Part shown: positions 9,281 through 19,065 of the stretch, one piece after another
Layout of the letters: the number at the start of each line of letters is the position of its first letter
Position numbering within the stretch: the first letter of the stretch is position 1
Source of the DNA: Pseudomonadales bacterium
GTDB taxonomy: Bacteria; Pseudomonadota; Gammaproteobacteria; Pseudomonadales; DC-out160
Reading direction: 5' to 3'
Assembly (NCBI GenBank): GCA_019090455.1
Contig: JAHRWA010000039.1
Coordinates: 372,001 to 436,000 of the forward strand
DNA length: 64,000 nucleotides
Program-made: the position numbers and the translations under genes
Notes under the pieces: generated by a model
Told to the model about the DNA's origin: nothing
The model's database searches: none
The model's input: only the letters and a program-made list of their open reading frames with translations

Positions 9281-11047
9281 ATGAAGATTTACACTCTATT
9301 ATTTTCACCATTCATCGCTGCGTCTCATTTGGTATTGCTGTGCGCCATCAGTATGTCAACTTATGGGGCAACACTATTCTCCTTCGTGGACAGAGATGAA
9401 GTCCGCATCGGAGACATCATTAAACTCACTATTGAATCTGGAAAGAAGACCTCGGACATCCCCAATATTAAGCCGCTGGAAGTGCATTTTAAAATCATAC
9501 AAAAACCGAAACTAACGAATTACACATCGACCCAAAATGGTCACAAGACCACGAAGACTCGCTGGATCATTAAAATTTCACCTCGGCATTCAGGTAGCCT
9601 ACATATTCCGTCGCTCATTGTTAACAATCAAAAAACCTCTCCCATAGCAATAAAGGTAATTCGGACCTCATTTGAAGACAACCGCGTTCGTGCGGACAAA
9701 CCCGTTTTCATTCACAGTGAAGTCAACAAACGTGACGTTTATTTTCAAGAACAAGTTATTCTTATGGTGAGAGTTTTCCACAGCACGGAAATAGAAGGAA
9801 AAATAATTGACCCCCTATTCGAGACCTCTATTCAGGAACCCTTAGGTGAAAAGAGAGAATACCGAACCAACATTGAAGGCGTTCGCTACCGTGTCAAAGA
9901 ATGGAAATATGCCATATTTCCACAGCAAACTGGCGAGCTTGTAATAGATCCATTCAAACTAGAAGGATCTAGAATTTCGGGGCAAAATGGTTTTTTTCTT
10001 AATAAAAATACGATACGTATTAATGAGAGTTCCTTGCCCATATCAATCGATGTAAAAGAAATACCGGCACACTTTCCTAAAGATCGATGGCTCCCAGCCG
10101 AGCAGGTCGTCATTGAGGAATCCTGGAGCTTAGAACCCCCTCAATTTAAGGTAGGAGAGCCCATAACACGTACGATTAAATTACAGGTACTCAAACAATT
10201 GAGCACTCATTTACCGAGCCAGAGTACGATTGTATCCAAATTTTTTAAAATTTACCCTGATCAAGCGCAATCTGAAAACAAAACTGACAAAGCCCGAGGC
10301 ATACTAACCACAAGAGCGGAATCAATCGCTATAGTACCAACAAAACCCGGTGAATTTAGGCTACCCGAAATTAAAACCTACTGGTGGAATACAACAACAA
10401 ATAAAATGGAAATTTCGTCCATACCTGAACGTACCATCGTTGTTGCCCCATCCCCTGAATACGCTAAATTATCAGATCTCGACACTCCGTCGCCCAATCA
10501 TCTCTCAACATCAGAAAACAGGTTTAGCGAAGGCATATCGCCACTATGGAAGGTACTCTCAGGCATATTCCTAACTTTATGGCTGAGCACCACCGGATTA
10601 TTAATATTTCTTTGGAAAAAGTTATCAACCCAGTCAAAACACAACAAAGTCGCTATTAAAAAGCAACCTGCTAAAATTTCAGCCCTCTATGAAAACGTAA
10701 TGAACGCCTGTAACAATAATGATCCAGAAGATGCAAAATATACATTGATCAATTGGGGAAACATTTATTTCAATGCGAAAATAATTTCACTTGGCGATTT
10801 GTCCCACCGAATTGAAAATCATCTGCATGAAAAACACTTAGTGCAAACTCACCCAAACCCAAAACGTTCGGATCAATATAGCGAACTAATAATGGCTATC
10901 GATAACCTACAGCATATTCTGTATCGTGACCCAAAACTTCAATGGCAAGGAAATGTGCTAGCAGCTGCGATAGTTAAATTACGCGAGAAGCCCGCTAAGA
11001 AAGCAGATCGACCGTCGGCCTTAGTCGATCTATATCCAGTGAATTAG
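9281..11047 (+). CDS. batD: BatD, large periplasmic protein with C-terminal membrane anchor
   Basis: BatD is the last gene of the operon. The 588-residue product has an N-terminal signal peptide (cleavage probably near STYG-A), a long beta-rich periplasmic part starting FSFVDRDEVRIGDIIKLTIE, which is the typical BatD/oxygen-tolerance N-terminal pattern, a membrane helix around residues 425-447 (LWKVLSGIFLTLWLSTTGLLIFLW) and a cytoplasmic helical tail. The gap after batB is 21 bases, and it runs convergently into the MORN-repeat gene. Assignment is strong from family pattern and operon position; molecular role is unknown. Confidence 0.9.
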   Translation: MKIYTLLFSPFIAASHLVLLCAISMSTYGATLFSFVDRDEVRIGDIIKLTIESGKKTSDIPNIKPLEVHFKIIQKPKLTNYTSTQNGHKTTKTRWIIKISPRHSGSLHIPSLIVNNQKTSPIAIKVIRTSFEDNRVRADKPVFIHSEVNKRDVYFQEQVILMVRVFHSTEIEGKIIDPLFETSIQEPLGEKREYRTNIEGVRYRVKEWKYAIFPQQTGELVIDPFKLEGSRISGQNGFFLNKNTIRINESSLPISIDVKEIPAHFPKDRWLPAEQVVIEESWSLEPPQFKVGEPITRTIKLQVLKQLSTHLPSQSTIVSKFFKIYPDQAQSENKTDKARGILTTRAESIAIVPTKPGEFRLPEIKTYWWNTTTNKMEISSIPERTIVVAPSPEYAKLSDLDTPSPNHLSTSENRFSEGISPLWKVLSGIFLTLWLSTTGLLIFLWKKLSTQSKHNKVAIKKQPAKISALYENVMNACNNNDPEDAKYTLINWGNIYFNAKIISLGDLSHRIENHLHEKHLVQTHPNPKRSDQYSELIMAIDNLQHILYRDPKLQWQGNVLAAAIVKLREKPAKKADRPSALVDLYPVN

Positions 11048-11072
11048 AGATTTGAAAGAAGAGGGATGGAGC

Positions 11073-12302
11073 TTAGGGAGTTTCCAATACACTAAAGCTA
11101 CCTTTATTGACAATTCTAGCTTCGCCGCCACTCGCATTACCATTCCGGAAAAGAGTCATTTGAAATATTCCAGAAACAGTTTTTCCGTCATCTCTTGTGA
11201 TTTTCACCTTTCCTACCTTATCGGATGAGGTGGCATAGGAAGCAACGCCCTTTTCAGACACTACACCGGCAAAGTAGCGCAAGGGGTATTCTCCCGGTCC
11301 TTTATATTCATCAATGGTTATAGTCAGTAAGAATTTTTCGTTTTCAGTTCGAATACGCATATCACCATCGTGACGCGCATCCTTGGTGTATCCACTTTTC
11401 ACCGGTACTCTATATTTGCCTCCAGAGTACCAATTATGATCAAACTGAAAATGCGGTTTACTGGAAACAGCAGGAGTCCTCGGCTTGGGCTTCGGCTTTG
11501 GAGCCACTACGACAGGCTTAGAAACTGGTTTAGGGACCACCTTAGCTGGCTTTGGCTTTGGTTTTGGCTTTGGAGCAACAGCAACTACCACCGGTACAAC
11601 TCGGTTACCGTTTTTAAATTCGCAAGATGATTTTTTTCCTCCTTGAACACAACTTCCGACACCATGAGGTTTTCCGTTTCTGATAACGCCGGTATATTTA
11701 TATTTCTTTGTCGCAAATGTCCCTCTACCGGCAAACTTCCCTTCCTTCCATTGACCCTCCAGTACGGAACCATTTTTATAAATTATTAGCCCCTTCCCTG
11801 CCCGAAGGTCCTTATCCCAAGATCCACGGTAACGGCTACCGTTTTTATAAACTATCTCTCCTTGACCTTTTTTGATATTGGCGCGAAAAGAACCGGTATA
11901 CACATCTCCGTTTACGAATGTATAAACCCCTTTACCGTTACGTTTACCGCCTACCCATTCCCCATCGTATTTTCCACCATCAGCCCATGTCTGAACACCC
12001 AACCCATTACGCTTATTCTCCAGCCAATCCCCATTATATATATCCCCATTTGACCAAGTCTGTACTCCTTTGCCACTTTTTCTGCCATCAATCCAGTTAC
12101 CCTCGTATTTAAGGCCACGACCAGAAACATAAGTCCCCTGGCCATGAAAACGATTGAAGGTGTTTCTTTCCCCTATATATTCACCAGACCAAGAAAATGA
12201 AGAAAGGGATGCATACAAACCTAGCTGCATAACAAAAAGTAGGGTCTTACGAAAAGAAAGTTGGGTCGCCAAGAGGATCATTCCGGCAAAATATCGAATC
12301 AT
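11073..12302 (-). CDS. Secreted MORN-repeat protein
   Basis: The protein has a hydrophobic N-terminus that looks like a signal peptide (ending near LYASLSSFSWS), then about eight MORN repeats of about 23 residues (units such as YNGDWLENKRNGLGVQTW and YDGEWVGGKRNGKGVYTF). Next is a Pro/Lys/Val-rich linker with repeated PKPKPKP, and a C-terminal domain of about 120 residues that I do not recognise. MORN repeats in bacteria are often surface or membrane-associated structural modules. I choose ATG 12302; a TTG at 12347 is the longest frame but has no better support. It is convergent with batD. Function unknown; the PKP linker may span the envelope, TonB-like, which is inference. Confidence 0.85.
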   Translation of the reverse strand: MIRYFAGMILLATQLSFRKTLLFVMQLGLYASLSSFSWSGEYIGERNTFNRFHGQGTYVSGRGLKYEGNWIDGRKSGKGVQTWSNGDIYNGDWLENKRNGLGVQTWADGGKYDGEWVGGKRNGKGVYTFVNGDVYTGSFRANIKKGQGEIVYKNGSRYRGSWDKDLRAGKGLIIYKNGSVLEGQWKEGKFAGRGTFATKKYKYTGVIRNGKPHGVGSCVQGGKKSSCEFKNGNRVVPVVVAVAPKPKPKPKPAKVVPKPVSKPVVVAPKPKPKPRTPAVSSKPHFQFDHNWYSGGKYRVPVKSGYTKDARHDGDMRIRTENEKFLLTITIDEYKGPGEYPLRYFAGVVSEKGVASYATSSDKVGKVKITRDDGKTVSGIFQMTLFRNGNASGGEARIVNKGSFSVLETP

Positions 12303-12634
12303 TTGTAGGTTCTCATTCCCATTTCTAAAGCAGGAAATTATGGACAATTTATCAGTTCACCATCGTTGAATGAATTGACCACCACGCAATAAAATCCTAT
12401 TTAGATCGTGCTGGCCAAAATTATTTTCAAAGGTGCTAATTCAATAGTGGAGTTCAGAAACCATTCCGTCAAGTTAAGATATTCATCAATTAGCTAAGCT
12501 AACGTTATGATTTCACAATCGACCATCGTTGCATACAATAGGCCATCATATGCATTAGGAATATTAGCTATTGCCACTAAATTCCCCCCACCAAAGAGAT
12601 GAACTACGTACGGCAATTTAACGCTTTTGTACCG
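12303..12634. other. Intergenic region upstream of the MORN gene
   Basis: This stretch lies between the serA stop and the MORN gene start and should contain the MORN promoter on the minus strand. I see no convincing terminator hairpin, RNA gene or conserved-looking short frame. The motif GACCATCGTTG occurs at about 12522 and a similar ACCATCGTTG at about 12359; this may be chance. Confidence 0.4.
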
Positions 12635-13804
12635 CTATATGGATCGCACATTAATAACGCCATCGATGTTTTCAAGTTTCGCTATTAAGCCACGTTCAGG
12701 CTTTACATCAACATCCAACAAAGTGTACGCCACGTCATTACGGCTTTTGTTGAGCATATCGATAACATTGATATTATCCTCGGCTAATATAGACAAAATC
12801 TGATTCAACATTTTAGGTTTATTACTATTGGCTAACGCAATCCGGTACCCTTCAGTTCTTTCCAAGCTTATTTGAGGAAAATTGACGGAGTTTGTTATGT
12901 TTCCGTTCTCCAAAAAATCGATCAACTGATTGGCAACCATAATCGCACAATTTTCTTCTGCTTCAGCAGTACTGGCTCCGATATGTGGCATCAACAACAC
13001 ATCATTACGGCCGATCAAAACAGGCTCAGGAAAATCTGCAGCATACCCACCCAACTGACCACTATCTAAACCTTCCAAAATAGCATTGGTATCGACAATT
13101 TCAGAACGCGCAAAATTAAGTAAGTGCGCGCCTTTCTTGAAACTGGAAATCACCTCGTGATTAATTAAGTTACGTGTCGCGTCGATTGCTGGCAGATGCA
13201 AAGTGATATAGTCAGATCGTCCTAGCAAACTCTGTAGGTTCTCCATTTTTTTGACTTCTGATGGCAATCTCCACGCGGCATCCACTGAAAGTGCTGGATC
13301 GTAGCCAACTACGTCCATGCCCAGTTGCAATGCCATAGTCGCGACTTTCGACCCAATTGCACCAAGGCCGATCACACCTAAAGTTTTACCGGCTACCTCT
13401 GAGCCTTTGAATTGTTTTTTCTCTTTCTCGAGTAACTGGTGCATCTCTTTAGAATCATCTATATGACCCAAGGTATTCACATACTGAATACCTTGGACTA
13501 TGCCACGGCTCGATAAAATAAGTGCAGTTGCAACTAACTCCTTAACTGCATTTGCATTAGCTCCGGGGGCATTAAACACCGGAATCCCTTTTGCGGTGCA
13601 GGCTAGAACAGGCACATTATTCACCCCCGCTCCCGCTCTGGCTATCGCCTGAATTGAATCACCCAGATCATCCTCTTTGATTTTTTGGCTACGAACCATA
13701 ATCGCATCAGGGTGACCGATTTCACTGGCTAGCTCATAATTCTCACGACTAAACCTTTCCAACCCTTTTATCGAAATTTGATTTAAAGTCAATATCTTAT
13801 ACAT
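12635..13804 (-). CDS. serA: D-3-phosphoglycerate dehydrogenase with ACT domain
   Basis: SerA makes 3-phosphohydroxypyruvate from 3-phosphoglycerate with NAD, the first step of serine synthesis. The 389-residue protein has the N-terminal catalytic half, a Rossmann motif (TLGVIGLGAIGSKVA, about residues 142-156) and the catalytic triad seen as LNFARSEIVD (Arg), DFPEP (Glu) and LMPHIGAST (His). A short C-terminal ACT domain (NINVIDMLNKSRNDVAYTLLDVD) suggests serine control. The ATG at 13804 has GGTGA about four bases upstream. It is a stand-alone gene divergent from rapA; the length fits the short type without an extra intervening domain. Confidence 0.93.
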   Translation of the reverse strand: MYKILTLNQISIKGLERFSRENYELASEIGHPDAIMVRSQKIKEDDLGDSIQAIARAGAGVNNVPVLACTAKGIPVFNAPGANANAVKELVATALILSSRGIVQGIQYVNTLGHIDDSKEMHQLLEKEKKQFKGSEVAGKTLGVIGLGAIGSKVATMALQLGMDVVGYDPALSVDAAWRLPSEVKKMENLQSLLGRSDYITLHLPAIDATRNLINHEVISSFKKGAHLLNFARSEIVDTNAILEGLDSGQLGGYAADFPEPVLIGRNDVLLMPHIGASTAEAEENCAIMVANQLIDFLENGNITNSVNFPQISLERTEGYRIALANSNKPKMLNQILSILAEDNINVIDMLNKSRNDVAYTLLDVDVKPERGLIAKLENIDGVINVRSI

Positions 13805-14063
13805 TTTATCACCGTTCTTTTCTAAGCTAAAAACATTATAGGAAACTAGGTAGAGAGTCGACGCACATAAAAATATCTACCCATTGAGCTGGAGTTGCAG
13901 TTAGAGCAATGGCATGAGGCCCAAAACTAGAAGCGCTTTTTACCACATCCACTGCTGGATCTGAAATTTAATGGCGTTCGACTGCAAAGACAGATCAATA
14001 AACAATCCACAACATCAATCTAGCTCTATAATTAGTAACACAAGAATGACAAGGATTTGTGAA

Positions 14064-14132
14064 ATGTCCGTCCAAATCAGGTACCATGGCCGCCGTTTTT
14101 TGGGCCACCTTCGGGCAGGTTCAATCAGATAA
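14064..14132 (+). CDS. Possible 22-residue leader peptide of rapA
   Basis: A short frame starts with ATG at 14064, preceded by AAGGA at 14051-14055 with eight bases of spacing, which is a good ribosome binding site. It runs 22 codons and stops with TAA at 14130-14132, directly abutting the rapA ATG at 14133. The peptide begins MSVQIRYHGRR and contains five arginines written with five different codons. The rapA start has no good site of its own, so coupled re-initiation is plausible. Whether the peptide sequence matters is unknown; this is my inference from layout. Confidence 0.4.
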   Translation: MSVQIRYHGRRFLGHLRAGSIR

Positions 14133-17100
14133 ATGCTACTTGTAGAGTCCTCGCTAATGCAAAACCTTCAAGAACTATTTTACCCTGGTCAACGCTGGTT
14201 AAGCGCTACTGAAAGCGAACTTGGCTTAGGTATTATTGCAGGCACTGAACATCGGCGAGTTGAGGTTTTTTTCCCCGGCGTTGGTGAATCCCGATTGTAC
14301 GCGCAAAAAGATGCCCCTTTGAATCGAGTTATATTTAGAGAAGGCGACAGCATACAACATCAAGACGGATGGACCTTACACATTGAGAGTACAGTGGATG
14401 ACAGTGGGTTAATGTTCTATTTAGGCACCAAAGATGACGGTTCCGATGCCTCCTTCAATGAAACTCAGCTACATTACCAAATTCGACTAGACCAACCGTC
14501 GCAGCGTCTTCTTTCTGGTCAGGCGGATAAACTCAAATGGTTCCGACTGCGCTACCAAAGTTTTCACTACGCCAACAATCTCGCCCGTCAACCGCAGCAA
14601 GGCCTCGCAGGCCCAAGAGTCAACCTACTTCCTCATCAAATGCACATTGCCCATGAGGTCGGAAATAGACATGCTCCCCGGGTATTATTAGCCGACGAAG
14701 TGGGCCTCGGTAAAACAATTGAAGCCGGACTCATCATGCACCAACAACTTATCACTGGCCGAGCCCAGCGAGTGCTATGCGTCGTTCCCGAGTCATTGAT
14801 TCACCAATGGCTGGTTGAAATGCTACGTCGGTTTAATTGTAAATTCAGTATTTTTACTGAAGAGCGCTGCAACGCGATTCTTGAACACACTCCTGATTCG
14901 AATCCCTTTCAAACAGAACAGCTAGTACTGTGCAGCCTACAATGGCTAGTTAATAACGAACAACGCGGTCAACAGGCGATAGCAGCAGATTGGGATATAC
15001 TCACTGTGGATGAAGCCCACCATCTCGCATGGTCTCCCGACACCGCCAGTAAAGAATATGAGATTGTTGAATCACTCGCCACTGCAACGAAGGGAGTATT
15101 ACTGTTAACCGCGACTCCGGAACAGCTCGGTCATGCCAGTCATTTTGCTCGACTCCGAATCTTAGACCCGCAACGATTCCATGACTTTGAATCATTTGTA
15201 AATGAAGAGAAAGAATACGAGAGCATTGCTGAGGCTGCCAACAAACTGATTGGCCAAGAACAACTCGATTCGGCAACACTCACTCTGTTGAACACGCAAT
15301 TAGCAACAATAGAAAATCCCAACCTCAATTCCTTATTAGAACAAGCAATCGCCGTCCCCATAACCTCCCTTGATAATAATACAGAGCCAGATGAGAATGA
15401 AAAAACAGAACTAGAAGACCACGACCTTCAGGAAAACCCCAATGAGGGGGCCACTGACAGCGAAGATGTCGCCCGTACCGCTCGACGAAAACTACTTTCA
15501 ATACTCCTAGATCAACACGGCACTAGCCGTGTTTTGTTTCGCAATACTCGTGCGGCAATGAAGGATTTCCCACTACGATTGCTAAACCCCGCTCCTTTGC
15601 CTCTTCCCGATAGCTACCGGGAACACATGACAACGCCCAGCATTGAGGACCTCATTCACCCTGAATCAAACAATCCACTTGAATCAAACAAGCAAAAGGC
15701 AGACACCTGGATTCAAGAGGACCCTAGAGTTGAGTTTGTCATCAACCTCATAAAGAAAACACGCGGAAAGCTTCTTATTATATGCGCGCGCGCCAATACG
15801 GCGATGCAGCTCGAGGACTATCTTCGTTTGCGACAAGGATTGAGAACGACGGTCTTTCACGAAGGATTGAGTATTATCGAGCGAGACAGAGGCGCTGCCT
15901 ACTTTGCTGATTCTGACCAAGGGGCGAAAGCACTCATCTGCTCTGAGATTGGTAGCGAAGGCCGAAATTTTCAATTCGCACACCACATGGTGTTGTTTGA
16001 TTTACCCCTCAACCCTGATTTATTAGAGCAACGAATCGGGCGCTTAGATCGCATTGGCCAGAACAAAGACATTCAAATCCACGTCCCCTATTTACAAGAT
16101 AGTAGCCAGGAGGTTTTATTTCGCTGGTACCATGAGGGACTCAATGCATTTGAAAAATCTTGTGCCTGTGGCTCCATCGTTTTTGAAAAAATGCAGCCAT
16201 TGTTACTCAAAGCTCTGCAAGCGGGAACAGAAGATAAAAACACTCTCATCGACGAGCTCATTTCTCAAACCCAGAACTTACGCGAACAACTCAATTCGAC
16301 GTTAGAGAAAGGTCGTGATCGCCTTTTGGAAATCAATTCATCAGGAAAATTATCAAACCTGCAGTTCATCGACAATATTCAGGAGCAAGAAAGCACCGTT
16401 GCGCTAAAGCGGTATTTAGATCTGGTTTTCGATTGCTACGGTATCGACTGCGATGATCATTCAGAGGACTGCTGGATCATCAAGCCCGGCAACCACATGC
16501 TAATAGACGGCTTCCCCTCCCTGCCGGAAGACGGCTGCACTATCACCTCAAATAGAGAAATTGCGCTGAGTAGAGAGGATATGGAGTTTATCACGTGGGA
16601 ACATCCTCTGGTTCGGGGTACATTCGACCTAGTACAAAGCCAAGAATTAGGAAATACCTGCGTCGCCGTTCTTCGAAACAAATCAGTTAAACCGGGAACC
16701 GTATTAGTTGAAACGTTTTATCGTATCAATTGTACTGCGCCGAAAGCGCTACAATCCTCACGATATCTACCCACCACCTTTGTACGCATATTAATTGATG
16801 AGGCGGGTCAAAACCTCGCTGAGAAAGTTAATTTTGACGTCATTGATCAACAGCTAAAAGACCTACCTAAAGGCACGGTTAAACAGCTGCTTCAAAATCA
16901 ACGTAACCCCTTAGAAAAAACAATTCGGTTGTCCGAAAAATTAGCGCATGAATCACTATCCAGCGTCATAACACAGGCAACACATGCAATGAATACCGAA
17001 TTAAATGAGGAAGTACGCCGTTTAGTTTCACTTCAAAAACATAATTCAAATATTCGAAACGAAGAAATTCAATTTATTAGAGATAAAAATAGTGAGCTTC

Positions 17101-17162
17101 AAACCTGCTTACAGGAATCTACTATTTACTTAGATTCAGTCCGGGTCATATTCACTGCATAA
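14133..17162 (+). CDS. rapA: RNA polymerase-associated SWI2/SNF2 ATPase RapA
   Basis: RapA is a Swi2/Snf2-type ATPase that binds RNA polymerase and helps it recycle after termination. The 1009-residue protein opens with the family N-terminus (GQRWLSATESELGLG). It has Walker A ADEVGLGKT (about residues 187-195), a DEAH box (VDEAHHLAW, about 290) and motif VI (EQRIGRLDRIGQ, about 632-643). E. coli RapA is 968 residues; the extra length is mainly an acidic insertion around 410-445 (EPDENEKTELED...). An ATG at 14157 would also fit, but the ATG at 14133 directly follows a short upstream frame's stop. The gene appears alone. Confidence 0.96.
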   Translation: MLLVESSLMQNLQELFYPGQRWLSATESELGLGIIAGTEHRRVEVFFPGVGESRLYAQKDAPLNRVIFREGDSIQHQDGWTLHIESTVDDSGLMFYLGTKDDGSDASFNETQLHYQIRLDQPSQRLLSGQADKLKWFRLRYQSFHYANNLARQPQQGLAGPRVNLLPHQMHIAHEVGNRHAPRVLLADEVGLGKTIEAGLIMHQQLITGRAQRVLCVVPESLIHQWLVEMLRRFNCKFSIFTEERCNAILEHTPDSNPFQTEQLVLCSLQWLVNNEQRGQQAIAADWDILTVDEAHHLAWSPDTASKEYEIVESLATATKGVLLLTATPEQLGHASHFARLRILDPQRFHDFESFVNEEKEYESIAEAANKLIGQEQLDSATLTLLNTQLATIENPNLNSLLEQAIAVPITSLDNNTEPDENEKTELEDHDLQENPNEGATDSEDVARTARRKLLSILLDQHGTSRVLFRNTRAAMKDFPLRLLNPAPLPLPDSYREHMTTPSIEDLIHPESNNPLESNKQKADTWIQEDPRVEFVINLIKKTRGKLLIICARANTAMQLEDYLRLRQGLRTTVFHEGLSIIERDRGAAYFADSDQGAKALICSEIGSEGRNFQFAHHMVLFDLPLNPDLLEQRIGRLDRIGQNKDIQIHVPYLQDSSQEVLFRWYHEGLNAFEKSCACGSIVFEKMQPLLLKALQAGTEDKNTLIDELISQTQNLREQLNSTLEKGRDRLLEINSSGKLSNLQFIDNIQEQESTVALKRYLDLVFDCYGIDCDDHSEDCWIIKPGNHMLIDGFPSLPEDGCTITSNREIALSREDMEFITWEHPLVRGTFDLVQSQELGNTCVAVLRNKSVKPGTVLVETFYRINCTAPKALQSSRYLPTTFVRILIDEAGQNLAEKVNFDVIDQQLKDLPKGTVKQLLQNQRNPLEKTIRLSEKLAHESLSSVITQATHAMNTELNEEVRRLVSLQKHNSNIRNEEIQFIRDKNSELQTCLQESTIYLDSVRVIFTA

Positions 17163-17314
17163 GAGACTAGACCCTAGCGGAAAAACATTTTACTATCCGA
17201 ATTCGTTGTCTCGCGAAAAAAATCTACGATAAGTTAAGAAATACTACTTTAATTTAAGTAACACGACACCGATAAATTCATCATAACGAAACTGCCAACG
17301 GAGAATCCCGCTAG

Positions 17315-17539
17315 GTGACAAAAGAACAATATGCACAACAAATACAAACTGCATTGGGTCGGGACTTACAGCTCCCACAAGCAACCATTTTAAGATTCTG
17401 CCGGACTGAAGCCGAAACGGCAATTCAACTTTTTGAAGATGGATTCGATATCGACTTCGCCATTCAACATCTAAGAGTGGCAGCCGAAGTTTTTTTCCAG
17501 AATAGTAATGAAACTTTAATCAAAACTGCCTCTTTCTAA
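17315..17539 (+). CDS. Small conserved-looking protein, 74 residues, unknown
   Basis: I do not recognise this 74-residue protein. It starts with GTG at 17315, with GGAGA at 17300-17304 ten bases upstream. It is predicted to be helical and soluble, with a pattern of alternating charged and hydrophobic residues (AETAIQLFEDGFDIDFAIQHLRVAAEVFF) and no signal peptide. Codon use and the ribosome binding site make it look real, and a terminator-like hairpin follows at 17642. It lies 152 bases after rapA in the same direction and may be transcribed separately. Confidence 0.6.
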   Translation: MTKEQYAQQIQTALGRDLQLPQATILRFCRTEAETAIQLFEDGFDIDFAIQHLRVAAEVFFQNSNETLIKTASF

Positions 17540-17641
17540 AGCACACTTGCAAAGATAGATCAGCAACCTCATCTTGATATCAAAACTCAATACATTTATA
17601 TCAAAGCGCAATGGTATCACTACGCGCATCTCGTTATAGAG

Positions 17642-17662
17642 GCTCCTTCAACGGAGCTTTTA
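17642..17662 (+). terminator. Rho-independent terminator
   Basis: GCTCC at 17642-17646 pairs with GGAGC at 17653-17657 around a six-base loop (TTCAAC), followed by TTTTAT. Outer A-U and G-U pairs can extend the stem. It lies about 100 bases after the 74-codon gene and before the CaiB-like gene, on the plus strand. Confidence 0.6.
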
Positions 17663-17805
17663 TAAACTTACCCCAAGCCTTCCAAATCCCAAAAAACAGC
17701 GTCGTTTTTTGACTGTACTCAATCATAAATAACGCTATCATTGAATTCCGCTTTAAACACATTCCTAAATTAGTTGTAATGACGACCAATGAATAGTGAC
17801 AGCTT

Positions 17806-19029
17806 ATGATTGATGACAGTGGTAGCAGACCGTTAGATGGTATAAAAGTTTTGGAACTTGGACAATTACTGGCAGGCCCCTTCACTGGCACGCTGCTGGG
17901 TTATTTTGGTGCCGACGTCATTAAAGTCGAACCTCCAAAAACGGGTGATCCTATTCGCCAATGGCGCATTCTTAAAGACGACACTTCACTCTGGTGGAGA
18001 AGCCTAGCGAGAAACAAAAAATGCGTCACACTGGACCTAAAAAGCCAAGAGGGTCGAGAAATAGTAAAACAATTGGTTGATCAGTCTGATGTCCTTATCG
18101 AAAATTTTCGCCCTGGAACCATGGAGAAATGGGGGTTGGGTCCTGATGAAATAAAAAAGACCAATCCCAATTTGATATACACCCGTATATCTGGTTATGG
18201 ACAAACAGGCCCCAACTCTCACAAGCCTGGGTACGCTTCAGTAACAGAAGCGTACAGTGGCTTTCGTTATGTAAATGGTTTCCCAGGAGATGCGCCCGTA
18301 CGCCCCAACCTTAGCATGGGAGACTCATTAGCTGGCCTACATGCCGCCATGGGCATTTTGTTAGCGCTATTGGAACGACAAAAAAGTAAATATAAAAGTG
18401 GTGAAAAACCTGGCGGACAGGTAGTCGATATAGCGCTCTACGAATCAATTTTCAATTTAATGGAAGGGGTAGTACCCGAATACGATGGCGCTCAAGTTAT
18501 TCGCGAACCATCCGGCACCACATTGACTGGTATCGTCCCCACGAATACCTATAGTTGCAAAGACAAAAAGTTTGTTGTGATTGGTGGCAACGGCGACTCT
18601 ATTTTTAAACGTTTAATGAAGGTTGCCGGATATACCGACATGGCGAATGATACAAGAATGGCCACCAATGTAGGCAGGGTTGAGCACGAACAGGAAATAG
18701 ATGCCGCTCTGGCACAGTGGACTTCGACACTCACTTCTCAAGAAGTGTTAGACAAACTGGAAGAAGCCAAGGTACCTGGTGGCCCTATCTATAACGTCGC
18801 CGACATGTTCAATGATCCCCACTATAAAGCAAGAGGACTGTTTGAATCCGTCGATGTGGAGGGTGAACCTTTAACGATCCCAGCCATTCTACCCAAGCTA
18901 AACCGAACTCCAGGGCGAACCGAATGGGCAGGGCCAGCGATTGGTAGTCATAACAAATCCGTGTACATGGACGAGTTGAGATTATCCGAAGAAGAATACA
19001 ACTCACTGATTAAGCGAGGCGTGATTTAA
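17806..19029 (+). CDS. CaiB/BaiF-family CoA transferase
   Basis: Class III CoA transferases move CoA between acyl-CoA and a free acid through an aspartyl-CoA intermediate. This 407-residue protein has the family N-terminus (VLELGQLLAGPFTGTLLGYFGADVIKVEPP), then LIENFRPGTMEKWGLG and RISGYGQTGP. The presumed catalytic Asp is in NLSMGDSLAGLHAAMG (about residue 170). Length is normal. The gene stands alone on the plus strand, so the acyl substrate cannot be named. The nearby propionyl-CoA operon makes a short-chain acyl-CoA tempting, but that is inference. Confidence 0.93.
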   Translation: MIDDSGSRPLDGIKVLELGQLLAGPFTGTLLGYFGADVIKVEPPKTGDPIRQWRILKDDTSLWWRSLARNKKCVTLDLKSQEGREIVKQLVDQSDVLIENFRPGTMEKWGLGPDEIKKTNPNLIYTRISGYGQTGPNSHKPGYASVTEAYSGFRYVNGFPGDAPVRPNLSMGDSLAGLHAAMGILLALLERQKSKYKSGEKPGGQVVDIALYESIFNLMEGVVPEYDGAQVIREPSGTTLTGIVPTNTYSCKDKKFVVIGGNGDSIFKRLMKVAGYTDMANDTRMATNVGRVEHEQEIDAALAQWTSTLTSQEVLDKLEEAKVPGGPIYNVADMFNDPHYKARGLFESVDVEGEPLTIPAILPKLNRTPGRTEWAGPAIGSHNKSVYMDELRLSEEEYNSLIKRGVI

Positions 19030-19065
19030 ATAAAAACAACAGTGGCGCTATATCGCGGAAATTGT

